A stretch of DNA of 64,000 bases, taken from contig OZ038531.1 of NCBI GenBank assembly GCA_964036665.1, positions 2,914,001-2,978,000 of the forward strand. Direction: 5' to 3'. The stretch comes from Gordius sp. MW1. Lineage: Eukaryota; Nematomorpha; Gordioida; Gordea; Gordiidae. This document shows, one piece after another, positions 48,871-61,900 of this stretch; the stretch's first letter is position 1, and every line of letters starts with the position of its first letter. Under the pieces are notes generated by a model, which saw nothing but the letters and a program-made list of their open reading frames with translations, did no database searches and had not been told where the DNA came from. Position numbers and translations under genes: made by a program.

Positions 48871-51800
48871 AACATACACAAAAAATTTCCTGTTAAAGCT
48901 AGATTACGACTAAATCTATGAGCATGAGAAGTTAGATATTCTAAACGCGGACACGTTTGTGAAATTGTTTTTAGAAGGTCCTTATTTTTTTAATACTGGT
49001 TATAAAAAAGTCGCTTTTTAAAAGGTAATCATAATGCGCTAAAAGGCTACACTATCAACAAATATGGAAAGCGGAGGACTATAACTAAAGCAAGTCTTGT
49101 TTTAACCTTGCTGTTTAAGTTAACCTATGAGTTTTCGCTCTATTTAGGAATTGAGTGGCTCATAGAACATAGGAATTGATCCATAGTAAATTGAATGTTT
49201 CAAGGTAAAATCAAGTCTTAATCTTGATTTAACTTTTATCCTTAGGAGGCATTACATGAAGATTTCACACTCAATATAAACAGTGTGGGAAATCCCTACA
49301 TTCTTTATAATCATCTTTACAGCGTTTTGGCATTCATATATAGATCTCCACAGCGATATTATTTTGGTACAAATAAAAATAAAATAGTATTACTTGGCAT
49401 TGAAATTCTGTAATGCCGTGTTCGATTAATCATAAAATCGATTTTAAACGAGTTAACGTCGAGGGAAGCTGCCGGTTCTTACAAAAGAGTTTATTTTTAA
49501 TATTAAATCTGAATTCGAAATATCCAATTTTAACTATGTACTCTGCATTAAAACCCAATCAAATTAGACTTCTAAAATCTAATTGACTTTTAAACAAGTG
49601 AAATAGAATGTGTCCGAAGTATTAAACAAATCATTAAGTTTTATAATCTTTATCCTTTAGAGCCGTCATGGATTAGGAAAGAATAGATGATGAATTCAAT
49701 AATGCTTGCGAGATTCTTAGTCGCCTGAAAGTCACAACAAATTCACACTTTACACTAATTTTTTATTTAGATAGTTATCGTAAAATTCTAAGTTCCATTT
49801 CTTTATTTTAATTATTCCTATAATTTTTATTATTAGTTTTCCGTTGCCTTCAAGAAAGCTCTTTATCTTAACAGTTATCTAATAAGCCTAAATTTTTAAG
49901 GAGCTTAATATATATTATAATCATTCAAAGTCGCTTGTGCCCTCAAATCCCATAACTGGAGTTTATAAGATTTACGACCAATAAATTAAAGTTGGTCTAT
50001 GCAAGGGGTTTGGGGAATAAAGAGATTTATGCAGGTAACAAGACTTATAAAATAAATCAAATAAGAGTAATGCCAACTCTAATGACAGTAGCTTAAAGTT
50101 AGTTTAATATTTTCCTTATTTAAATGATTACTTTATAAACTATAGAAGGGATCCTTAAATAATTATTGTTTGGAATTAAAGGAACTTGTTTATTGAATAA
50201 CTATTTTTAAATTAAAATATAAATTGTCATCTTTATATGGTGGATTTGTAAATTTTGACCAGATCTTATTTTATTCAATAAATGCCTTTTATTTTTAAGT
50301 TTATAAATTTCACGAAGAGACTTCTTAGAAGCTGTCTTATTTATTCTAAAAGTAACATCAATTGCATTTAGAAAATTAATTCTCTTAAAATCGTTGCTTA
50401 GGAAATTTCTAGTTTTAAATACGATTCAATGATAGAGTGATAGAGCGTGATCATGAGTGATGGGGTTCAAATGTCAATTTGCATAAGAATATCCAAAATA
50501 ATGGCTGCCTCCACACTTATTCTAGATCAGACACAACGAGTAAAATAAGATCAGAAGTACCTGAGTTTTTGCCACAACAGAAAAGGATGTAGCCAAATCA
50601 TTGTAGGATATTAATCAATTAGATCTTTGATACATTATTGCTTCTAAGTAGCCTTAATTCTAATGATCTTGCGTGTAAAAAGGGCAGCAAAAGATTACTT
50701 CAGTTTACACACATAAAAAAGTAAATGGCCAGCACGTTTCAATGATTGGATTTTTTTGTTATCGTACACAGTGCAAATTAAAGACTATTTATCAATCGCT
50801 CTAAAGATATATTTTACTAAATGTTAATTATTGTAGAAGTAATAAGTATAATATGTATTTACAAAATAATCATTTGAACAAAATTAATAATAAAAGAAAT
50901 TCTTATATTGAATAAAATAAATTATCAAAAGTGAACAACTTCCTTTAAAATTGTATTTTAAAGTTAATATCAAATTGCAATTAATAACTATAAATTTAGT
51001 GAGATATTTATAAGTTTTACAACTCAGTTAATTTAATTTTTAACACAAATTTGTAATAATATTAATTTGAAATTAGGGTTAAGTAATATACTTCTTTTTT
51101 ATAAATGCGTTTTTAATCTTATTTTTATTCGAAATTTAATTCACGCATCACTACCGTTGATTTTCGCATATCTTCGTCATTAGTTTGATCATATGCGTAT
51201 CCGTTTCAAGATTCGTCAATAGATGCCAAGTAATTATTAACATTTAACCAAGGATATGCTTGAATATATAGTAAAATCGTTCAATTAATTATTAGATTTT
51301 ATATTGGTATTATATTTGTATAATATATACGATATAATATAGTTAAATACATATTTTCAAAAACTCATGCCTGCTTTGATCAATTTATCTATATTGTTTC
51401 ATGATGGAATTACTTTTTGCATTTTGTCTTTATATAGTTTTTTTGCTTTAATAGGTCTATATTTGGTTACTATAGTGTTCCATAACTAATCACAAGAATC
51501 ATTTATATCTGTTAATTATTAAGATAGGCCTTATACATCTGTTTATTAAATATAAGATATTTGTAAAACTTTAATTATTTGTTAACATTAGGTTATAAAA
51601 CTAAGTTGACACTTTTTAGATGCACAAATTTGTCTATCTTCATTTATAATTGTTAGATGTTGATTATCTCCTAAAATATTTGTAAATTATCTTATTTATG
51701 TGCAAATATATTATCTTATTTATAAATAATGTAGCCAAATATTTTATTAATAGGGCTTTAAACGTTAAATATTTTTTCAGGGCATTAAACTTGCATTTAT

Positions 51801-52380
51801 ATTAAACTTTTAATGTGCTAAGTTTATTTGGTTATTAAATGCATTTCTATTTTAAATATATGTTTTTTGTATATAAAATACTAAGCTTGACTAATTTAAG
51901 CATGTTTAAAGTATAAATTTAATATTTCTTACTTTTTAAGGAGAACATAGAATTGATTACACCATTCAATTCCTAATTTTTCCTAAATTGTCCTCTTTAA
52001 TAACTCTTAGAAATTGATTAAACTTGAACTTAGAAGAAAATTAATAGTGTGTGGCAAAAATTTTTTAAGTGCCTTTAAAAAATTTAAAAATTAAAATTTT
52101 ATAGTTGCATTTATTTGTTAGTGTTTTTCTAATCTGAACTTGATAACTAGTTTAAATTAGAAATCAAGTTTAAGGGTAAATCCTTTTAGAAATACCCATT
52201 TTAACTCTAAAATTTGTATTAGACCTAAATATAATTCTAAAAATAGTTGAATTCCAAAAATAATTTTGAATCTAAGATTTTAAACTAGATGAAATTTTGA
52301 ATATTTAACTAATCATGACTTCGACCAATCCTATCGATTTTCCATATAAATTCAACTAAAAATAGTACCATAATTTGCCG
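48871..52380. other. AT-rich gene desert
   Basis: No open frame above about 50 codons, no shared repeat and no RNA gene recognised over 3.5 kb. Confidence 0.5.
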
Positions 52381-53974
52381 TAGCAATTACTATCGTTGCG
52401 TCAACCCCCCCCTCCCCCCCCCCCAAGGAAACATTTTGAAATCAGCTGCTTTAAAACCTTAAATTAGCAAGCGCGCACAGAGAGAGATTAAGGGAGTAAA
52501 TATTATAGCAGAGGGGGTGTGGAGTTTTGGTTACGCTATCGCTATGTATAAAAAAATCGATAACTATTTGCTATACCCCCTCCCCCCCCCCCTAATACGC
52601 TGTGGTTTTGCTTTTTATATCTCTACCTCTACCCCTCAAGTTAACTTTTTTGAATCGCTTCGGTACTTTATAATTTATCTATTTTTTTTCTTTTTTTTAC
52701 GCGCTTTTTGTAATTTGTAATAGAACCTTAGCGATTTTAGGGGCAAAACGCTATAAAGTATAATTCCAACTGCCAACGCAGCTTTTAATTGTATTTTTGA
52801 GCGTCAAATATTCTCGATTTTACCGTTTGTCGTCGACGCTTGATATCTATTAAACACTTTGCCTCTGATCAACTGCGCTCAGCGCTATAAGCCCTCGAGC
52901 TTGGCAACGCGCTAACTACTCGGTAATTATGTAGTAACGTATAATAATTACTAACCTCGCTTTGCGTTACTTTCTATTGCTTCATTGCTTCGCTTTTGCA
53001 TTACACGGACAATTTTTTGCATAGCTCCCCCCTCCTCATATAGCTAATGACCGCTGGTTTGCTTTAATTTTTTCGACCTCACCCGAGCCCAGTCCATTTT
53101 TGTCTTTGTACCCTATTGATGATTACCTTTATATCAAAATTTCTCTTGACAACTTGTCTACGTTGTTGCTTTATAACGGCTAATTGTGAAACTGACTAAA
53201 TAAGTCCGGGCAAATAAATGCTGACCGTTGCTTACTTCTACTTCATCTGACCCCGGCCAAAGACTAAAATTCTGTTTAATTGCTATTTATATTTGCTCCT
53301 TTGTGATTTTCTTTTGCCATTTTGTCTAGCTCGTTGCTTTAATTCGGATACTTGCTACACTGGCGAAATTTTTTTTTGCAAATTTTTGACTTTCGCTCGG
53401 CTCAATTGCAAACTTGCACCCAAATAGCAGGGGTGTTGTTATCATTTAAAGCCCCAGGCTGTTCAAATAGACGATCACTTCTCTCTAGTGTTTATGCCTA
53501 GTTATGACGTCACGCGTTACATCACAAATAATATTAAAAACCATCAAAAAACTGCATTTTTGGTGCAAAATAAACTAGCCTGTCTTTTCGGAGGACAGAT
53601 TTGATTAAAAAATTTCTGCCCGAACCCGGCCTGGTTCGCTTTTATAACTAAGTTGCCCACCCGAATTCTTCTAAGTGTCCGCCCTACCATCCCGAATTAT
53701 TAGAGCTGCCCGCCCTAAAATGAAATTTTTAAAATTTTAGAACTAATTTCCAATTTTTTTGGATAAAAACTCAAAAATTATACGTAATCAAAGGAAAAAG
53801 TCACAGATTAATACACGTACATTATTTGAAAATATCATTGAGCCAGAATTGCCCGAATCTTATTATGGTGCCGGCCTGGGCTCGCCCGAAAATCAGAGAC
53901 AGTTGCCCAGCTCGTGGGCGGGCTCGGGCAACGGGTCGGGCTTTTCTGGTCTCCGCTTTCATAAATATACACTA
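52381..53974. other. Repeat-rich region with poly-C runs and element fragments
   Basis: Poly-C runs lie near 52405-52422 and 52575-52590. At 53040-53290 is a partial copy of the repeat at 15415-15610 (GACCGCTGGTTTGC, TCTGACCCCGGCCAAA). At 53620-53945 are GCCCGAA/CGGGTCGGGC patches resembling ends of a hAT-like element. The frames at 52517 and 53759 are incidental to these. Confidence 0.45.
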
Positions 53975-54135
53975 GTGTTGTTAAATGGCTGAGTTTTGTT
54001 TCGTCGACCTTTATGGCCTGTTTTTTTTTAAGGCGACCTCTAGGCTTAGTTGAAATTTGAAAAACAGACTAGTCGAACGTTAGTCTTAGTTTGACCAAGG
54101 GTCGACCAAACAAAACCCAGCCGTTTTTACAACAC
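53975..54135. mobile_element. TA-type MITE, copy d
   Basis: TA on both sides. Starts GTGTTGTTAAATGGCTGAG and ends CCCAGCCGTTTTTACAACAC, with internal GGTCGACCAAACAAAAC. Confidence 0.85.
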
Positions 54136-54289
54136 TAGTGTGTGTATAATAAACACGTATCATCAATGAATTAATTATCTCACGCACCTCCCATCTTTCC
54201 CGAGCTGTGTAATTTAACACCTCCTTCCCCCGCCCCCCCCCCCCCCCCCCCTGTTGTTTCCTCAAATTGCTCTTACTCACCAACAACTA
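54136..54289. other. Poly-C tract between two MITEs
   Basis: A run of about 20 C lies at 54234-54252, on a pyrimidine-rich background. The minus frame of 66 codons is its shadow. Confidence 0.5.
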
Positions 54290-54451
54290 GTGTTGCAAAA
54301 ACGGCAGGGTTTATCTAACGTTTTCAAATTTTGACTAAGCCCGCGGAGGTCGACTAAGAAGAAAAGGAGACCAAAAAATCGTTGATCTGATTATGTTTAG
54401 TCGACTAAAACCTAAAGTTGGCCAATTAAGACCCAGCCGTTTTTACAACTC
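54290..54451. mobile_element. TA-type MITE, copy e
   Basis: TA on both sides. Starts GTGTTGCAAAAACGGCAGGG and ends CCCAGCCGTTTTTACAACTC. Confidence 0.85.
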
Positions 54452-55609
54452 TATTACCAAGCATAATAGCAGTAGGATCAACAGTAATAATATCGGCATA
54501 ATTTTTAATCGTATCGTGAGCTAACCATAACCTTAGAACATTTGTTCTCTCCCCTGCCATCCTCTCTCTCTCTCTTACTTATATTCGGGTTAATTTGCGT
54601 GGGCGCGCACGTCGGAAAGGGTTTTGCTGCCTGCCAATTGCTTTGATTTGCGTATAAACTACTGCACTAATTTATTACGTTATGGTGAAACCGAGATGTG
54701 TTTTTATTTTTTTCTAGATGCGTCAATTTTTATAATAAACGCTTTCAAATTAAGAATATCAAGCATTTATGTTCCATTTTTGAGGATGTATACTACAAAA
54801 ACGAATCGATCAAAGCCTGTTTTAAACACAACTTAAGGTAAACTAGGAGGCTCTACGGATGACCCCAGACCCGAACTTGGGTCGAGTGTGGCTAATGAAA
54901 TGTCCTCGGATCGGGTTATGGCTGATAATTTTAAAATGCTTTTGGGTTCGGGCTCAAAATTTTTAAATTGCTTTCGTGTCGGGTAGGGCGGGTTGTGGTT
55001 GAAAAAAGTGACTTTACAAGTTTCTATTTCAAGCCTAGTATTATTTTTCCCCACCTTAATTTGTTTTTGATTTACATAGAAAAATTGCGCTAGACATTCG
55101 GTCTCCCCCCTCCCTCCCCTAATCCATCGCCTAATTTAAAAAAAAATGATGGTAAGTACTGTTCATTTATTCTATTTATTTAGGGTCAGGTCAAGGTTTA
55201 AAAAGAGACTTAAATTAGTCCAGAACCCGACCCCGACCCGAAAGTATTTAAGAATTTTCAGCCCCATAGGGTGGGGTTTTGGGGATGGTGTGTAGGAGGG
55301 TAAACGTGTTATATACGTTGTATTCTCTTATGCAAAATTACTTTTGTAATATAGATTTTTTCTTATATAAAGTTTTTTATATTAATTAACCCTTAGATGT
55401 ATCCCAAAAAAGCCCTTGTTGAGTATTCGTGTACACACCCGTGTCATCGATATTGCTCGCATTTACTAACTGCTCCCTACTTTGCTTGAATCATCGTTTA
55501 CATGCATTTGAATATTGCCTTTTACTTACTCTCAGTGTAATAATCGATATCAAAAAACTTTGCCAATCCCATATATCTTACATAATACGACCAAGACAAT
55601 AATGCACTA
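54452..55609. other. Intergenic region with CCCGA-type element fragments
   Basis: Fragments with AGACCCGAACTTGGGTCG, TCGGGTAGGGCGGG and AAAGTGACTTTACAAG at 54840-55025, and with AACCCGACCCCGACCCG at 55190-55265, resemble ends of the 39172-40308 element. No gene is visible. Confidence 0.45.
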
Positions 55610-55785
55610 GTGTTGTAAAAAGGCCTGGGTTAGTCGACCTTTCGTGTGTTTGTCGATTAAACGAAAACGTTTGGTGGCCCTAGTTTAGTCGAAATTAGAG
55701 AAACGGACGTAGAGGATTTTGGTCCCTTTCTTAGTCGAATTAAAGGTGTACCAAACGAAACCCAGGCGCCGCCTTTTTACGACGC
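55610..55785. mobile_element. TA-type MITE, copy f
   Basis: TA on both sides. Starts GTGTTGTAAAAAGGCCTGGG and ends GCCTTTTTACGACGC. Confidence 0.8.
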
Positions 55786-55805
55786 TACTGCGATATACAT
55801 ACACG

Positions 55806-55992
55806 ATGTGATGATCACATTAGGTGGTTCAAACGACTGAGACAGCTCACCCTGGCCAATTCCGTCGCCTCCTAGTCTCCACCCCGTCGTCAACTAAGCA
55901 CAATCCTTCTTCTCTCAACTACTATCTCCCCCCTCCCTCTCATTCAACCCTTTCTACTTTCACTCCTTCCCTCTCTCTCTCTCTCTCACTAG
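55806..55992 (+). other. Possible 5' UTR/exon and polypyrimidine acceptor of the LARP1-like gene
   Basis: Positions 55824-55960 encode a Pro/Ser/Thr-rich stretch (TPSSTKHNPSS) in composition similar to the downstream exons. The stretch 55960-55992 is a strong (CT)n tract ending CACTAG, an excellent 3' splice acceptor (cis or trans). Whether 55806-55960 is exon, UTR or intron cannot be decided. Confidence 0.3.
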
Positions 55993-58900
55993 CCTCCCCC
56001 CATGGTCGTTATATTGGTCGGGGAAGGGGAGGAGCTCTCGGACGCTCATGGCGTGGTTGGTGGTGTTGGTGGTATTAGTAGTAGCAAGAAAAAGCATGAA
56101 AACCCTTCGCATGATAATGACATCAAGCACGGTGGCGGAGGCATTAGCGTTGGCAAGAGTCATCAATCGGGCTCGGGACCGCTTCAAAACGGCCTGGACC
56201 CCGGGTCCGCTTCGTCTGAAACGAGCCCCGCCGAGATGAGAAACGGAGAAATTGGGGATTCTTCCAATACACAAACCGCGATCGGTGGTTAGTGCCTTTT
56301 TATTTTTATGATGCCAAACTTTGGAGTAACTTATGTAAAGTTATGACCCGATGAGGTAACTTGAATATCCATACAGACTAGTGTTGTAAAACGGGTGGAT
56401 TTTGTTTGGTCGGCCTTTGGTTTTAGTCGACCACTAGGCTTAGTCGAAATTTGAAAAACAGACCGGAGTCCATTGTTAGTCTTAGAGATAAACCAAAGGT
56501 TGACCAAACAAAACACCGTCATTTTCACAACACAACTTAAGATTATCAACTATGGAACCCGTGTAAGGAAGGGCCTTTAGCTAAAACACACTTTAATATA
56601 AATGTCCTTTATCTCGTTTTAATAGACCAAAGCAGTGGTGGCAGTGGTAAACGAAATTTCTCGCGTCCCTTTAAACATACCACTCCAACACCTCCCACCG
56701 GTCAAATTACGAACGGGCTAGGTGCTCAGGCACCCGCTAAGTACGGGGTCAATACCTACCCAAAATCACCGTTCGTTAACGCGAAAAACAAGTCTACTAC
56801 CACTTCGATCACCGGTATGTGTGCCTTAATTCATGCTAGCGTTGTAAAAACGGGTGGGTTTTGTTCGGTCTACCTTTGGTTTGGGCGACGCATAAACAGA
56901 CCAAGATTTTTGGTCAAATTTTTGGTCTGGATATGTTCAGTCGACTATTACCAAAGGTCGCCCAAACAAAAGTAAGCTGTTTTTGCAACACTAATTCATT
57001 AAAATTTGAACGCTTTAGGTATGTAACTCTCGTGTTATGTTAGTTGAAACTAGTCTATTTGATGCCTTTACTTTTAGGTGTTTTATATGGTGCTTTAAAG
57101 AAATGTATTTCAGATATTTCATTTGTTATAATTGAAAAGTAGACGATGTGCTATAATAGGAATTCACTAAATACGCCTATAATATCGGTTTTATTAGCAC
57201 TCTTGACTTTTTTTAAATAAATTTGAAAGCATAAATCTTAGCTTAAAAATATAAAAAATATGATTAAATTCATTGAAAACATTATAATACAATAAACAAC
57301 GAGAACCCGAAGGAAACTAAAGTCCATAATTTCGCTTTAAGGTGAATGCCGTTATCGTAATTTAACATATAAAAAAATATTTTTAATTTGTTTTAATCAT
57401 CTCGGTTGCCTGCCTTCAATCTACCCCGCTGGACACGATAGATCAATATGCTTTATCTTCCGAAACATACGATCTCGATTTTCCGCCCTCTCTAACCTCG
57501 AGCACACCACCCACTTCAACCCCTCCAGAGAAAATTGTAGAAAAAGTCGTTGAAAAATCGGAGGTACCTTGCCTGCCCATTATTTCTATATACTTCATTT
57601 TTGATTAGCACAGTTCTACGCTAGACTTTAGTTTTGTAAAAACAGTATTTTGTTTAGTCGCCCTTTATCATTTGTCAACTAAACATAAAGACTGTTTGAT
57701 CCGTTTTTCTTAGTCGACCTCTAAGCTTGGTCGAAATTGAAAAACTGACCGGAGTCGAGCGTTAATCTTAGTAGAACCGATGGTCGACCAAACAAAAGCA
57801 CCCAGCCCTTTTTACGACATCTCACACCTAAAATGCATAAATTTATATATGAAAACAATCAATTAATATAGCATTTAAACACCCAAGTTGGACAGGACGA
57901 CCAAAAACGAGCCCATAAATTGCATAGCAATTAAAATGGAATACGCTTTCATGTATATATTTATCTCGCGCGTGCGAATACGTTTTAGGATAAGGGAGTG
58001 TCGGAGGGAGTCAATAACGTCGGTCAGATTTCTTCCGAATTCGTTCCGTCGTCAACTAAGACACTCCCCAAACCTCCCGGTGCCATCTCCTCTGACTTGA
58101 ATTGCACAATAATTCCCACCGTCCCCTTTTCCCCACCCGTTCTCGACGAAAGTTCCGTGGCCTCTAATCAACTAGGTGGAGGCGATAAGCAGGACACAAC
58201 CTGCCCCACCACCAAAATACCAGCCAACGGATCTCGAAAGAAAGGTTTGCTTATATTAGTAATGATATACAGATATATTAGTGTCATAAAAACGGCTGGG
58301 TTTTGTTTGATCTACCTTTAGTTTTAGCAGACTAAACATAGATAGAGCAAAGATTTGAAACATAAATAGACAAAAGATTTGACATTGGTCTTTTTATGCG
58401 ACTAATAAAAACAGACCAAAAATTATTGGTCTGTTTATGTTTAGTCGACTAAAACCAAAGTTCGGCCCAACAAAACCCAGCCGTTTTTACAACACCACTC
58501 TGCACCATCTGATAAAACAAGCAGTCGGTTGCGCATATTATTTCGAATACCTCTATCATCGCGTAATTTAGCATTTATTCATAATTTATTTTTATTTCCT
58601 CCCCAATCGCAGGCAACAAAGCCAAGTGGGTACCCATCCAAATCACGCGCGCCCCCTTTCGCGACGAGTTTTTCTCGTCGGGCCAAGGCTCGTCCGGCGG
58701 CGGGCCGCCAAAGCTCGGCTTCGCACCCGGCAAACGAGAGGGCAATAACGGCGGGCCGGCGGCCCCAGCCCATTCCTTGGGCCCCGGGGGCCGAAGAACT
58801 GCCCAGGCCCATCAAGCCACAGGTACCCCTACGCCCCCCTTCAGGCGTCAAAATAGTCAGTACAACGGTTCTCAGCCTCGTGACTCTCCAACCCCCTCCA

Positions 58901-61900
58901 ACAAACAACAGTCCTCCCCATCCCACGATCAGACTAGCTCTATACTCGACGATCAGTCCAATAACGATCATGCCACTACCCTAACCGCTGCTAAAGGAGG
59001 TGCGATGATGGGTTAATTTTTTTTACTTGCCAGAAGCATTTTACGTGCATAGAATAGATATAGACTGCTCATCAAGGCACAAAATGTGTATACCCCTTTT
59101 AACCCCCACCATTTTAATGATAACGTGGTGAAGGGTGATTATATATGGATGTTAGTAATTTTTGTAAGTTAAATGCTCTTAAAAAGGTAAATAAAAAATA
59201 TTGAATTGGGTAGATATCAAAAGCAGCATTCTAAAATAAATATCTTTTACACAGCACATAAAAATTAAAAATGTAAAAACTGTGATTAAAGTTTGCTTAA
59301 TAATATAGCATCATCTATATTATCTATAATATTAATTTTTTGGCGTTCGTTCAAATTTATAAACTAGTGAGGAAGGCAAATTGACTGTTATAGCGAATGA
59401 CATGGTTGAAATACACCAGTTTTTGTCTTCAAAATGGAGGAAAATTTGACCACAATTTACCATATGGCATGAGCAGTCTATCTAGTCTATGTTTACATGA
59501 GCTTTTTCTGCCCTGTCCAACTTGGATCTTTTGTCTATTTATATACATCTTGGTCACATAAGTCCGTTTCGCGAGTTTAGTTAATAATTTACTTTTGGTA
59601 GTTTTGAGTGCGTGCCAAATTTATAATTTATGCATACTATATCTTAGAGTTTTAGACAATTTGCCCTAGAGATAGGGGGTAAAGAGGTATCGATAACGTT
59701 AATGGTGCGTGTTCTTGATAGGTACCTTTTTATCATGTAGCAAGTTGGTGTTTGGTTCATTTGCATATGTTTTAAGGTCTACGGGCACTTGCTCTTCCCT
59801 TCTAACCTTTATGCCTAGTAAGCTCAAAATCTTGTTTAAACTTAATAAAGCGGATAAAATTTTAAAGACAGGGCGAGTAGAACAATACTTTTTGTTTAGA
59901 TTCAATTGAGTTTCAACTACCAACCCCTTTAAATATTCAGGGTATTACGTGATGTTAAACAAACCTATCATAGCGTTTCGTTGTAAAAACGCCCGGGTTT
60001 TGTTTGGTCGCCATTTGGCTCAACTAATACTAACTAACGGTCGAGTCTGGTCTGTTTTCAAATTTCGACTAAGCTTTGAGGTCGACTAAGAAAAACACAC
60101 CAAGTGTAATCGACTAAAACCGAAGGTTGACCAAACAAAACTCAGCCGTTTTTACGACACAACCCTCATCTAATTAAAAGTGGCCATTCCGTAGTTTTAA
60201 ACTAAAACATTTTTTAAAATTGGGGTGTGTTTTAAACCCATGATAGAACTGGGTTTGGTCGCATGCTTAAATTATCCTAAATATTACAAAATATTATCAG
60301 AGGCAAAATATTTATTTCCATTTATTATGATATGTTTTGCACGTAGCAGCGAATACGATAACTTCGATGATGTCCGAAACGGTAACTAGTCAATCACCCC
60401 CCTCCTCGGTGGGCTCTACCACAACAGACCCCAACCAAGCCAAGAGTGGGGTAGGTCAGGGGGAACCAAACCCAACGAATGCCACCCCTTCCAATTTCCC
60501 TCTTTCTTCCCCCTCCTTCAGGTATTTATTTACTCGCTCGTGTTTCCTTAAAAAGACCGGGGGTTCGTTTGGTCGACCTTCGGTTTTAGTCGACTAAACA
60601 TGACCAGACCACAAAGGCTTTTTGGTGTCTGTTTTCCATAGGCGACCTCTAGGCTTAGCTGAAATTTGAAAAACAGAGACCAGGTTAGTTAGTCCTAGTT
60701 GAACCAAAAGTCGACCAAACGAAACCATGTTTTTTTACAACAATAATTAATGTAATGAAAACGCGACATAAATCCGAGCCCGCCCGATGCTAAGTTAAAC
60801 CTTTTTTGGCCGGTAATAGATTTAGAATAGAAAAGAATTCGATAAAGGACTAATTACTAGAATGATTATATAAGTAATATTAATGATGATAGTAATAAAC
60901 CGAGACTAAGAAGATATTGCCCTCATCGGAAACCATAAATGGCCGGGGTGAGTTTTTATTTTAAATCGAAAAGGGTTAAACAAAGAAGTAGTAAAACATA
61001 TGTGATTTTATCAACATAGCTCTAATATAATTACACAGGTCTAAAAATATTGACTTTATGATTCCATCCCTCAATCTGATCAATAATTCTGATAGAGAAA
61101 TTTGCGCTGAATAAATATCTGTTTTCAGTTTTTCCCCAAACCTTCCAGTTTTTTAGATAAACGAGGTTTATTAATAGGTAGATAATGATGGTAAATAAAT
61201 GATATTTTCATAAATCCTTGTTTATGAGATTCATTCAGACGCACTGAAAGCCTTTATTGTGATTTCTGATGAAAATTTAGGTCCTCCATTGGTGGTAAAC
61301 CGGTTCAAAATGGGCCCGTTAAAGTGGGAACTGGCACATCCTCCACTCTGCCCCGTCGACCCTCTTCCCATTACCCCAATAATGTCCCAAATCATAGATC
61401 ATCCGGGGGTTCGTCTAGGGTTAGTCAGACCCTCGCGGATGGTCCGGGCACCACGGGACCTGCTCCATACAACAATCATCACATTTCACATAACCTGCCC
61501 CTCTTCTCCGGTAAGAATTAAATTTTAAACTATTTGGTGGGCTCGAACTAAATTTTGCCGCTTCTGTTCACAATGCCAATCGTCCATAATGCCAATGCTT
61601 TAGACCGCCAATGGCTTAACCAATCAAAATTAAGGGGTAGGGTTAGGGTTAGGGTTAGGGGATAGTGTTAGGGCTAGGGTTAGGGAATATTATAAGTACA
61701 ATAATGACACATGGATATAATATAATCATTATAATAGAATTAACTGTAAAATGAGCTATTACTTAAAAATAATACAGTCATTGGCATTGTGGATGATTGG
61801 CATTATGAATGGGATTCAATTTTGCAATTATACCCATTAGTTTTAATTGACGAACATCGGGGAAATTTGAGGCTTTAACAGATAATTTATCGATTCTTAG

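Noticed and set aside
55960-56274. 104-codon minus-strand frame
   Set aside because: Antisense shadow of the first LARP1-like exon and of the CT tract.
58579-58971. 130-codon minus-strand frame
   Set aside because: GC-rich antisense shadow of exon 5 of the LARP1-like gene, whose + frame joins neighbouring exons in phase.
61633-61686. Chromosome end/telomere
   Set aside because: Only about 54 bp of partly degenerate TTAGGG, with coding exons on both sides.
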